Positions 6,492-12,389 of a DNA stretch of 12,389 nucleotides are shown one piece after another. Source of the DNA: Campylobacterales bacterium (GTDB lineage: Bacteria; Campylobacterota; Campylobacteria; Campylobacterales; Hydrogenimonadaceae); contig JALSPH010000114.1 of the NCBI GenBank assembly GCA_026986055.1, positions 1 through 12,389 on the forward strand, read 5' to 3'. How positions within the stretch are numbered: the first letter of the stretch is position 1; every line of letters starts with the position of its first letter. The translations under genes and the position numbers were made by a program. The notes under the pieces are model-generated. The model searched no databases. It saw nothing but the letters and a program-made list of their open reading frames with translations, and was not told the DNA's origin.

Positions 6492-7382
6492 CTACTTCGA
6501 TTTCGCGACTGTCACTCCCGCTATAACTATCAAAGCTATACCCAACCATGTTAAAATTCCCGGGAAGGGATCTCCTATGAAGAGTCCCAGTATAATCGAG
6601 AAGAGTATATTGCTGTAACTGACGGCACCTACTATGCCGGCTTTCGTAGCACCGTAGGCTCTGGTCATATAGACTTGAGCCAAGGTAGCGAAAACCCCCA
6701 TCACTACAACATAGACCCACTCCATCCCTTCCGGCATCACGAAAGTGCCAAAGAGCATATCGAGCTCCGGCATATCTACATAGGGGCTGACAGCCATCAG
6801 AAGCAGAGGCCCAGCCGTTCCGATACCCATGAAAGAGAGAACTATAGCCCTTGTATCGTAGTAGTTCTTGAGCTCCCTCACCGCCGTGTAGGCAAGAGCG
6901 GCACCGGCACCGCTGAAGATACCGAGCCATACGGTTTTATCTATATGAAACGCTGTAGGTTTGGCGATGAAAACTATACCGACAAATCCAAGCAGCAGAG
7001 CGATCCACCCTGCATACCCAAGCTTCTCTTTGAGAAAGAGCCAGGCAAAAAGGGCGGTGAAGATCGGAGAGGTTTTGGAGTATGTCATGGCGTCTCCGAG
7101 TGGAATATGGGCTATGTTGTAAAAAAATGCCAACAGTGCCAAAAAGCCCATCAATCCCCTGAAAAAGAGAAGAAGCGGTTTGCCCCCTTTATGGGCCATC
7201 GGCTTTTTAAGAAGCGTAGCCGCTATGATCGCCACACCGAAGAGGTTACGAAAAAAGACCACCTCCAAGGAGGGCATCGAGTGGCTCAATAGTTTTGCGA
7301 AAACTCCCATCAGCGCGAACATGAAAGAGGCAAAAAGCATATACCTGACGCCGGCATCGAGCCCCTCTACTCTACTTCTCAA
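6492..7382 (-). CDS. EamA-domain (DMT superfamily) transporter
   Basis: A 296-residue inner-membrane protein with about ten hydrophobic helices in two EamA repeats (about 14-141 and 150-293), the usual length and plan of drug/metabolite transporters. Typical segments are FASFMFALMGVFAKLL and EVVFFRNLFGVAII in repeat one, PLGDAMTYSKTSPIFTALFAWLFLKEKLG closing it, and YGATKAGIVGAVSYSNILFSIILGLFIGDPFPGILTWLGIALIV in repeat two. The substrate cannot be told. The long frame begins with TTG at 7382, six bases after the preceding gene, with only a weak AGAAG-type ribosome site; an ATG at codon 14 (position 7343) sits just before the first helix and is a reasonable alternative start. It is transcribed after the DUF3108-like gene. 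From memory a membrane protein of this kind also sits between kdsA and der in Campylobacter jejuni. Confidence 0.9.
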   Translation of the reverse strand: MRSRVEGLDAGVRYMLFASFMFALMGVFAKLLSHSMPSLEVVFFRNLFGVAIIAATLLKKPMAHKGGKPLLLFFRGLMGFLALLAFFYNIAHIPLGDAMTYSKTSPIFTALFAWLFLKEKLGYAGWIALLLGFVGIVFIAKPTAFHIDKTVWLGIFSGAGAALAYTAVRELKNYYDTRAIVLSFMGIGTAGPLLLMAVSPYVDMPELDMLFGTFVMPEGMEWVYVVVMGVFATLAQVYMTRAYGATKAGIVGAVSYSNILFSIILGLFIGDPFPGILTWLGIALIVIAGVTVAKSK

Positions 7383-7388
7383 AACCCG

Positions 7389-8135
7389 CTATTTCTTCTC
7401 TTGAAAGTTGACGATTTTTCCGCGAATGTCCCCGAACATTATCACATCTTTCAAAAGTGCCTTTTGCACGACGAACTTATCGTTCAAAGAGAGGTAAAGC
7501 TCACCCCCTTTCGACCCGAAAAGTTTTTGAAAGATCGTAACTTTCAGATAACACGGCTCATTTCCCAAAGAGCGCTTCAGCTTATCTTTCGCGCCTCCCG
7601 TTATCGTCTCTACACGGACTCGCCCCGTTCTCTTTTCGGCTCCTACCGCTTTTAGATCTTTTGCGAACGGCTCACGACAAGAGCCGATTATCTTTTCGAC
7701 GTTGAAATATAGAGATAGTATATCGTTTTTAGCATAGTAAGGCAGTGTCTCGTTCTTTTCATCTTTTAGTTTGCCATCTTTGTAATTCTCTTCGTGAAAG
7801 GTCACCCTTTTTCTTTCATGGTCGAAAGTGTAAACTTTGATTCGACGCTTGTTGGAGCGCTTAATATCCTTGCTGAAACTCTCCGGCACCAAAACCCCGT
7901 CTACGACTCTCCCTTTGCTTCCGTAAACCTCTACACGACCTCCGCTCAGCACTTTGGCAAGGCCGGTCGCTTTCGCCACCATCTTGATCTCGTAACGCCC
8001 ATCCTTTTTCGTCAAATAGGCATCCGCAACACCCATCTTTCCGAAAATCCCATACTCTATCTTATATGTAGCGTGCATAGATGAACCGAACAGTAAACCG
8101 CCAAGAAGTATCGTCAAAAACAAAACTCTCTTCAT
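7389..8135 (-). CDS. Secreted DUF3108-like protein
   Basis: A 248-residue exported protein of unknown function. Residues 1-22 form a signal peptide (basic MKR, hydrophobic core, then SSMHA as a likely cleavage site), so the mature protein should be periplasmic. The remainder is rich in beta-strand-like segments: the opening YKIEYGIFGKMGVADAYLT, then GRYEIKMVAKATGLAKVLSGGRVEVYGSKG, and near the end GELYLSLNDKFVVQKALLKDVIMFGDIRGKI. These match my recollection of DUF3108, a family of periplasmic or outer-membrane-linked beta-rich proteins. Two cysteines (one at about 153 and one near 198) could form a disulphide. ATG at 8135 has AAGGAAAG upstream. It heads a two-gene unit with the transporter and is divergent from der. 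No enzymatic motif is seen. Confidence 0.82.
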   Translation of the reverse strand: MKRVLFLTILLGGLLFGSSMHATYKIEYGIFGKMGVADAYLTKKDGRYEIKMVAKATGLAKVLSGGRVEVYGSKGRVVDGVLVPESFSKDIKRSNKRRIKVYTFDHERKRVTFHEENYKDGKLKDEKNETLPYYAKNDILSLYFNVEKIIGSCREPFAKDLKAVGAEKRTGRVRVETITGGAKDKLKRSLGNEPCYLKVTIFQKLFGSKGGELYLSLNDKFVVQKALLKDVIMFGDIRGKIVNFQEKK

Positions 8136-8218
8136 ACTCTTTCCTTTTCGCTATTTAATCACATTTTGGATAAAATATATAGTAAATTATCGAAAAAAAT
8201 CGTGAATCAAAGAGAGAT
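8136..8218. promoter_or_regulatory. Divergent promoter region between DUF3108-like gene and der
   Basis: 83 AT-rich bases separate two outward-facing starts. For der the likely -10 elements are TAAAAT (8171-8176) or TATAGT (8178-8183); for the minus-strand gene TATATT (plus-strand AATATA, 8175-8180). They overlap, so the two promoters may compete. No clear -35 boxes are present. The der ribosome site is the weak AGAGAG just before its ATG. Confidence 0.45.
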
Positions 8219-9607
8219 ATGAAAAAAATAGCAATTTTGGGGCAGCCAAACGTAGGGAAAAGTTCCCTTTTCAACCGTTTCGCAAGAAAGAGAATCGCCA
8301 TAACCTCCGATGTCGCAGGGACCACGAGGGATGTAAAGAGGGAGTTCATAGATTTTGACGGCAAAGAGGCCCAAATCGTCGATACGGGCGGTATAGACGA
8401 TAGCAGTGAGCTCTTTAAAAGCGTTAAAAACAAAGCTATTGAAGCGGCAAAAGAGGCCGATATAATTCTCTATATGGTAAACGGCAAAGAGCTGCCGGAT
8501 GAAAGAGACAAAGAGCTTTTTTACAAACTTCAAGCGTTGGACAAACCGATCGCTTTGGTCGTAAACAAGATAGACAACGACAAAGAGGAGGAGAGAGCAT
8601 GGGAGTTTACGGAGTTTGGTGCAGAAAATCTCTTCTCCATATCCGTCTCTCACAACAGACGGGTCGGGCAGCTTGTAGAGTGGGTTAAAAGCCATCTCGA
8701 TGAGGCTGTACCGGAGTTTGTAGTAGAAGATGAAGATGCGCTCGAAAATCTGATAGAGCAGTTCGACGAGAGCGGTATCTTGCACGAAGAAGAGAGTCTA
8801 AACGAAATCGGAGTGGCCATAATAGGGCGCACAAATGTGGGAAAGAGCTCTTTGTTGAATGCACTTCTAAAGAGTGAAAGGGCCGTAGTAAGCGATGTTG
8901 CCGGTACCACTATAGACCCGGTCGACGAAAAGATGATCATAGGTGACAAAACCGTCACCTTCATAGATACTGCCGGATTGCGCAGGCGCGGAAAGATAGA
9001 GGGCATAGAGCGCTACGCGCTGAACAGAACGAAACAGATGCTGGAGCGTGCCGATATAGCCCTTCTGGTGCTCGATGCAAGCGAACCTCTCAAAGAGTTG
9101 GACGAGAAGATCGCCGGCCTTGTGGACGAGTATAAACTTGGATGCATTATAGTCCTCAACAAGTGGGACGAAGCTATCGGAAGTTACGATGAAATCGTAG
9201 AGGAGTTAAGGTACAGGTTCAAGTTTTTAAGCTGGGCTCCGGTCATCACCGTATCTGCAAAATCGAAAAAGAGGGTATATAAGATATACGATATGATTTT
9301 GAAGGTTTTTGAAAACTACACCAGACACATACCGACGAGAGAGTTGAACGAAGTGATAAAAGATGCTACCATCAAGCACCATATACCCAGTTACCGGGGC
9401 AAGCCGGTCAATATACTCTTCGCCTCCCAATATGCGATAAAACCGCCAAAAATAGCCCTCATCTCAAACCGCCCCAAAGGGATACACTTCAGTTACCTTA
9501 GATATCTTGCCAACAGGCTCAGAGAGAGTTTCGACTTTACGGGAACGCCTCTTATTCTGATTCCTAAAAAAAGAGGTGAGCGCGAAGAGGAGAGCGGGGA
9601 GGTGTAA
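8219..9607 (+). CDS. der: Ribosome biogenesis GTPase Der (EngA)
   Basis: A 462-residue protein with two tandem Era-type GTPase domains and a C-terminal KH-like domain. Der acts in late maturation of the 50S subunit. Domain 1: P-loop GQPNVGKS (8-15), switch T35-T36, DTGG (55-58), NKID (116-119). An acidic linker spans about 166-196. Domain 2: P-loop GRTNVGKS (203-210), DTAG (250-253), NKWD (324-327), with a basic RRRGK after the DTAG. The KH-like domain is about 355-450 and ends PLILIPKKR. All nucleotide-binding motifs are intact; the second P-loop has Thr where most have Pro. ATG at 8219 gives the normal N-terminus. The stop is the first base set of a heptamer repeat. It converges with the potassium-channel gene. 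Confidence 0.98.
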   Translation: MKKIAILGQPNVGKSSLFNRFARKRIAITSDVAGTTRDVKREFIDFDGKEAQIVDTGGIDDSSELFKSVKNKAIEAAKEADIILYMVNGKELPDERDKELFYKLQALDKPIALVVNKIDNDKEEERAWEFTEFGAENLFSISVSHNRRVGQLVEWVKSHLDEAVPEFVVEDEDALENLIEQFDESGILHEEESLNEIGVAIIGRTNVGKSSLLNALLKSERAVVSDVAGTTIDPVDEKMIIGDKTVTFIDTAGLRRRGKIEGIERYALNRTKQMLERADIALLVLDASEPLKELDEKIAGLVDEYKLGCIIVLNKWDEAIGSYDEIVEELRYRFKFLSWAPVITVSAKSKKRVYKIYDMILKVFENYTRHIPTRELNEVIKDATIKHHIPSYRGKPVNILFASQYAIKPPKIALISNRPKGIHFSYLRYLANRLRESFDFTGTPLILIPKKRGEREEESGEV

Positions 9608-9634
9608 GTTATGAGTTATGAGTGTTGAGTGGTG
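9607..9634. repeat. Degenerate heptanucleotide tandem repeat just after der
   Basis: Starting at the last base of the der stop codon the plus strand reads AGTTATG, AGTTATG, AGTGTTG, AGTGGTG, then a partial AGTTTG. Four units, two identical and two diverged. It fills most of the 68-base gap between the convergent der and channel genes. I see no hairpin terminator in that gap. The period is the same as in the kdsA array but the unit differs. Confidence 0.85.
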
Positions 9635-9675
9635 AGTTTGAAAGAGAAGGAGTAAATTGGTTGCAGTTGCATATC

Positions 9676-11382
9676 TTAACTCTCTTTGCCGAACACATAC
9701 CTGCCCACAAGAGAGAGTTGACACTCTTTGCCTGTCAATACGTAGCATAGCTCGTTCATATTCTCCATAATATACTCCACATCCTCGAAGGCCTCCTTGT
9801 TTCCCGCAAGAAGAACCTCATCTCCCTCTTTTATGGCAAAAGTGTCATCGGGCAAGAGTATCTCCTCCTCTCCTCTTCTTATATATAGCACTATCACTCT
9901 GTTCTTTTTTCTGCAATCGTCCCTTCTTCTGTAGAGTACCTCGTAAGAGACCTCCTCTTTGGACTCACGAATATGATTGACAAGAGCGAAAGCGTGCTCC
10001 TCGTCGATTACAGTCTCAAGGGTTTCCGGGTTGTTTCCTATCTGCTCTTTCAGTATCTCCACCACTTTTTTGCCCCACTCTTCGCCTCTATACATCATCA
10101 AACGTATGAAACGGTCCGCCAACGGTCTTGCAATGATATTGTAGGTCTTTTTTACCATGAGAGTCTCTATCGTGATGACCCTGTCGATTCGTGCCGCTTT
10201 AAAAACGATAGCGTCGTTTATATGGTTTTCACGGGCGACGGTATAAATGTCTGGATTGATTCTTTTGGCGGACATTATGATGGAGAGGTTCAGCAGGTCA
10301 TCTTTCGTAGCGGCTATGATGCAGGATGCCTCCTGAACGTCGGCTTTTAGCAAAATCTTTTTGTCGTCGGCATCTCCCACTATCACCTTCTCTCCCCTTT
10401 TGGCTTTTGCAGCCTTTTTGGGACTCGCCTCTATGAAGATGTAGTCTATGCCTGCCCGCTTCAATCCAACCTCCAAAGCGGTACCCATTCGACCGTAGCC
10501 GCAGACTATGTATTTACCCTCTTTCGGTAGTCTATCTTTTTTACGCAATACAAGCGGGTCGCCGTAAATCCACTGCTCCAACATAAGTAGAGAGGGAGAC
10601 TTCAACGAGAGGTAGATCCTTTTGGCGACTATTTTGAAAGGGTTCTCCACGATATCTGCGCCTATAGTTTTCAGGTTTTGGGCATACTCCTCTTCGGTAG
10701 CCTCCACTATGACGGTTACATGTTTGTTCATGAGTTTGGCCGAAAGGGCTACGTGAAGGTTCATCACATCGTCGTTAAAAAGCGATACCACAGCCTTGCA
10801 GTTGTGCTTGTGAATACCGGCCGTCCTAAAGACGTTTGGGTCTCTGACGTCGCCTACAAGCGCTGGCACTTCTATCGTGTAGTTTTCCAGAGCGAGCATC
10901 TTTATCTTCTCTTCCTCTTTCTCTATGACGACGCTGCGTATCCCTTCACTGGTGAGCTTGTCTATGATCGCTTTGGTCATAGAGTTGTATCCTACGAAGA
11001 TGATGAACGGCTCGTCCATCTTCTTGATTTTGCGCTGAAACTGCGCAAGCGCTATCTGTGCGGCGAGCACTTTGTCCTGCACGAGGGTTATGATGGAGCC
11101 AATCGCATATAGCCACCCTATGACGGTAAGGTATATACAAAAACCTACCCAAAGCTTCTGAGGGTAGGTAAAATCGTAGGGACTTTCGCCAAAACCTATC
11201 GTCGTAGCCATATAGGAGACAAAGTAGAAAGCATCGAAAAATGTCAGGTGATAAGGGTTTCCCTCATTGTCCATTCCTGGTATCAAAACCATACCGAGAA
11301 TCGAGATGGAGAAAGTGACTATCAATACGTACATCGGAGTACGCATTCGTTTGATAATCAGATAGAGCGAATTGTTACGCAA
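9676..11382 (-). CDS. Potassium channel with two RCK (TrkA-N) domains in one chain
   Basis: A 568-residue inner-membrane ion channel. The pore module has helix 1 at about 17-36, a pore loop with filter TTIGFG at 60-65 (K+ signature TxGFG, followed by Glu66), and helix 2 at about 78-101. A first RCK domain (about 125-250) has VGYNSMTKAII in place of a clean GxGxxG; a second (about 290-410) opens with the canonical GYGRMG (295-300) and E318 ends its second strand, as in NAD-binding folds. The C-terminal 100 residues look like TrkA-C (IKEGDEVLLAGNKE). Two RCKs per subunit recalls GsuK from Geobacter, a nucleotide- and calcium-sensitive K+ channel; gating here is inferred. The frame starts with TTG at 11382, AGAGG 9 bases upstream; ATG codons at residues 13 and 17 are alternatives. 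It follows the small membrane gene by 6 bases. Confidence 0.92.
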   Translation of the reverse strand: MRNNSLYLIIKRMRTPMYVLIVTFSISILGMVLIPGMDNEGNPYHLTFFDAFYFVSYMATTIGFGESPYDFTYPQKLWVGFCIYLTVIGWLYAIGSIITLVQDKVLAAQIALAQFQRKIKKMDEPFIIFVGYNSMTKAIIDKLTSEGIRSVVIEKEEEKIKMLALENYTIEVPALVGDVRDPNVFRTAGIHKHNCKAVVSLFNDDVMNLHVALSAKLMNKHVTVIVEATEEEYAQNLKTIGADIVENPFKIVAKRIYLSLKSPSLLMLEQWIYGDPLVLRKKDRLPKEGKYIVCGYGRMGTALEVGLKRAGIDYIFIEASPKKAAKAKRGEKVIVGDADDKKILLKADVQEASCIIAATKDDLLNLSIIMSAKRINPDIYTVARENHINDAIVFKAARIDRVITIETLMVKKTYNIIARPLADRFIRLMMYRGEEWGKKVVEILKEQIGNNPETLETVIDEEHAFALVNHIRESKEEVSYEVLYRRRDDCRKKNRVIVLYIRRGEEEILLPDDTFAIKEGDEVLLAGNKEAFEDVEYIMENMNELCYVLTGKECQLSLVGRYVFGKES

Positions 11383-11388
11383 AAAGCA

Positions 11389-11766
11389 TTACCTCTTCGA
11401 TTTTAAAACGTCACCGGTAAAGAGAATAACGGATACTATGTTGGCCAGCAGCGCTCCGCCCGAAAGTGAGACTATGGCTGTCACCATCTCGGTATTGAGC
11501 CCTGTTACATACTCCCCGAGAGCCCATACCGAAGCTGCTGCGATAAGCTGAATGTCCGCGACCAGACTAGTTGCCAGCAAAACTGCTCCAAGATGGGTTT
11601 TGTCGCCGAGTTTGTATATCGTAGCTATCAGGTTGACTATGATGGCTACGAAGAGTTCGTAACGGTTGTGCTGCTCCAAAACGGTAGGGTCACCATAGAA
11701 GAAACCGAAGTTCATAGTCAGCGCCAGAATTATGAAAAATCCCGAAATAACCTTTTCCAGATTCAT
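11389..11766 (-). CDS. Small four-helix membrane protein, DUF6394-like, upstream of the K+ channel
   Basis: A 125-residue protein with four hydrophobic segments at about 6-24, 38-52, 59-83 and 92-116, and short charged loops (HNRYELF, YKLGDKTHLG) between them. No enzymatic or transporter motif is recognised. It matches my recollection of DUF6394, a family of small membrane proteins found mostly in Campylobacterota, but I cannot search to confirm. ATG at 11766 has AGGC about 6 bases upstream. The stop is only 6 bases before the channel start and supplies the channel's ribosome-binding sequence, so the two are almost certainly cotranscribed and translationally linked. That tight pairing suggests an accessory or regulatory subunit of the channel; this is inference from context only. 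Confidence 0.75.
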   Translation of the reverse strand: MNLEKVISGFFIILALTMNFGFFYGDPTVLEQHNRYELFVAIIVNLIATIYKLGDKTHLGAVLLATSLVADIQLIAAASVWALGEYVTGLNTEMVTAIVSLSGGALLANIVSVILFTGDVLKSKR

Positions 11767-11874
11767 TGAAAGCCTTTTTTCTCACTTATACCGAAATTGT
11801 ATTAGCATGTCGATTAAACCACACTAAAACGGCGTTCGGGTATAATTGCCCAAAAAAGGAAGGACTCGATATTT
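11767..11874. promoter_or_regulatory. Divergent promoter region between the channel operon and trpS
   Basis: 108 bases between outward-facing starts. For trpS there is a perfect TATAAT at 11841-11846, 28 bases before the ATG, and AGGAAGGA as ribosome site. For the minus-strand pair the candidates are TACAAT (plus 11796-11801) and TATAAG (plus 11785-11790). No good -35 is seen for either direction. No T-box, leader peptide with clustered Trp codons, or attenuator hairpin is visible before trpS. Confidence 0.6.
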
Positions 11875-12389
11875 ATGCGTATAGTCAGCGGTATGCGACC
11901 GACGGGAAAACTTCACCTTGGACACTACCTGGGTGTTCTAAAAAACTGGATAGAGCTGCAAAAGAGCAACGACTGCCGCTTCTTCGTAGCGGACTGGCAC
12001 GCCCTCTCTACCAGCTACGAAGATAAACTCAACCTCAAACTTCTCGGCCATGAACTAGTAAAGGAGTGGGTCGCTGCCGGGATAGACCCGAACCGATCCA
12101 CCATTTTCGTTCAAAGCGCAGTAAAAGAGCATGCGGAGTTATATGTTCTGCTAAATATGATAACCCCTCTTGGATGGCTCGAGAGAAATCCCACCTACAA
12201 AGATCAGATAGTACAGATGCAGCACAAAGAGATCCATACGGCGGGCTTTTTGACATACCCTGTTCTCCAGACTGCCGATATCATCCTATACAATGCAGAC
12301 GCCGTTCCTATCGGAGAAGATCAAAAACCGCATCTTGAAATCGCAAGAGAGATAGTGCGCCGATTCCACCACCTCTTTGATTGCGAAAT
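11875..12389 (+). CDS. trpS: Tryptophanyl-tRNA synthetase, 5' part; runs off right edge
   Basis: 171 codons from ATG at 11875 to the edge, frame open throughout. The enzyme charges tRNA-Trp using ATP and is a class I synthetase. The start gives MRIVSGMRPTGKLHLGHYLG, with the HIGH-type signature HLGH at 14-17 and the preceding PTG that binds ATP. Further conserved pieces are FFVADWHALS (about 37-46), IFVQSAVKEHAEL, the block MITPLGWLERNPTYKDQ, TYPVLQTADIILYNADAVPIGEDQKPHLEIAREIVRRF, which carries the tryptophan-binding and dimer-interface residues. The KMSKS loop would lie beyond the window. RBS AGGAAGGA is about 9 bases upstream. In Campylobacter, as I recall, trpS also lies close to der, separated there by aroK, not channel genes. 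Confidence 0.98.
   Translation, partial: MRIVSGMRPTGKLHLGHYLGVLKNWIELQKSNDCRFFVADWHALSTSYEDKLNLKLLGHELVKEWVAAGIDPNRSTIFVQSAVKEHAELYVLLNMITPLGWLERNPTYKDQIVQMQHKEIHTAGFLTYPVLQTADIILYNADAVPIGEDQKPHLEIAREIVRRFHHLFDCE

Noticed and set aside
9464..9748. Minus-strand frame crossing the der-channel junction
   Set aside because: It overlaps the der end antisense and the channel gene in another frame; its middle is just the translated heptamer repeat.
9973..11112. Plus-strand open frames (9973-10350, 10678-11112) opposite the channel gene
   Set aside because: Antisense shadows of a gene with clear pore and RCK motifs; their translations are low-complexity aromatic and His-rich mixes with no recognisable domain.
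11767..11874. Trp-responsive T-box or attenuator before trpS
   Set aside because: The gap is only 108 bases, the TATAAT lies 28 bases from the ATG, and no specifier-loop, hairpin or Trp-codon leader can be seen.

Overview
The window reads as core chromosome of a member of the Campylobacterota (Epsilonproteobacteria). The evidence is the block kdsA-ribH-nusB, the futalosine-pathway gene mqnC, and the neighbours der and trpS, arranged much as I recall them in Helicobacter and Campylobacter. Genes are densely packed, many overlap by 1 or 4 bases, and GTG and TTG starts are common. The moderate GC content would suit a free-living chemolithotroph such as a Sulfurovum, Hydrogenimonas or Nitratifractor relative, but the genus cannot be fixed from the sequence alone. 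I see no tRNA, rRNA, insertion sequence or CRISPR array.

Layout. Positions 1-6281 are a nearly continuous minus-strand gene string, read from right to left: two membrane-anchored proteins with degenerate GGDEF domains, kdsA (KDO synthesis), ribH (riboflavin), nusB (antitermination), mqnC (menaquinone by the futalosine route), a HEPN-MNT toxin-antitoxin pair, and an M16 peptidase-like secreted protein that runs off the left edge. Positions 6282-6491 are a non-coding gap with an AT-rich inverted repeat. Positions 6492-8135 hold two more minus-strand genes, an EamA/DMT transporter and a secreted DUF3108-like protein. Divergent from these is der (8219-9607, +). Positions 9676-11766 hold a minus-strand pair: a small four-helix membrane protein followed by a two-RCK potassium channel. 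trpS starts at 11875 (+) and leaves by the right edge.

Most genes are housekeeping. The accessory content is (1) the HEPN-MNT pair, joined by overlapping GTG starts to mqnC; (2) the paired GGDEF proteins, one with part and one with all of the expected catalytic motif lost; (3) the channel plus small membrane protein unit between der and trpS; and (4) two different heptanucleotide tandem repeats, one running through the stop codon of kdsA and one starting in the stop codon of der. No wholly new multi-gene system is obvious. The best candidates for something undescribed are the channel and small-protein pair and the two pseudo-GGDEF proteins.
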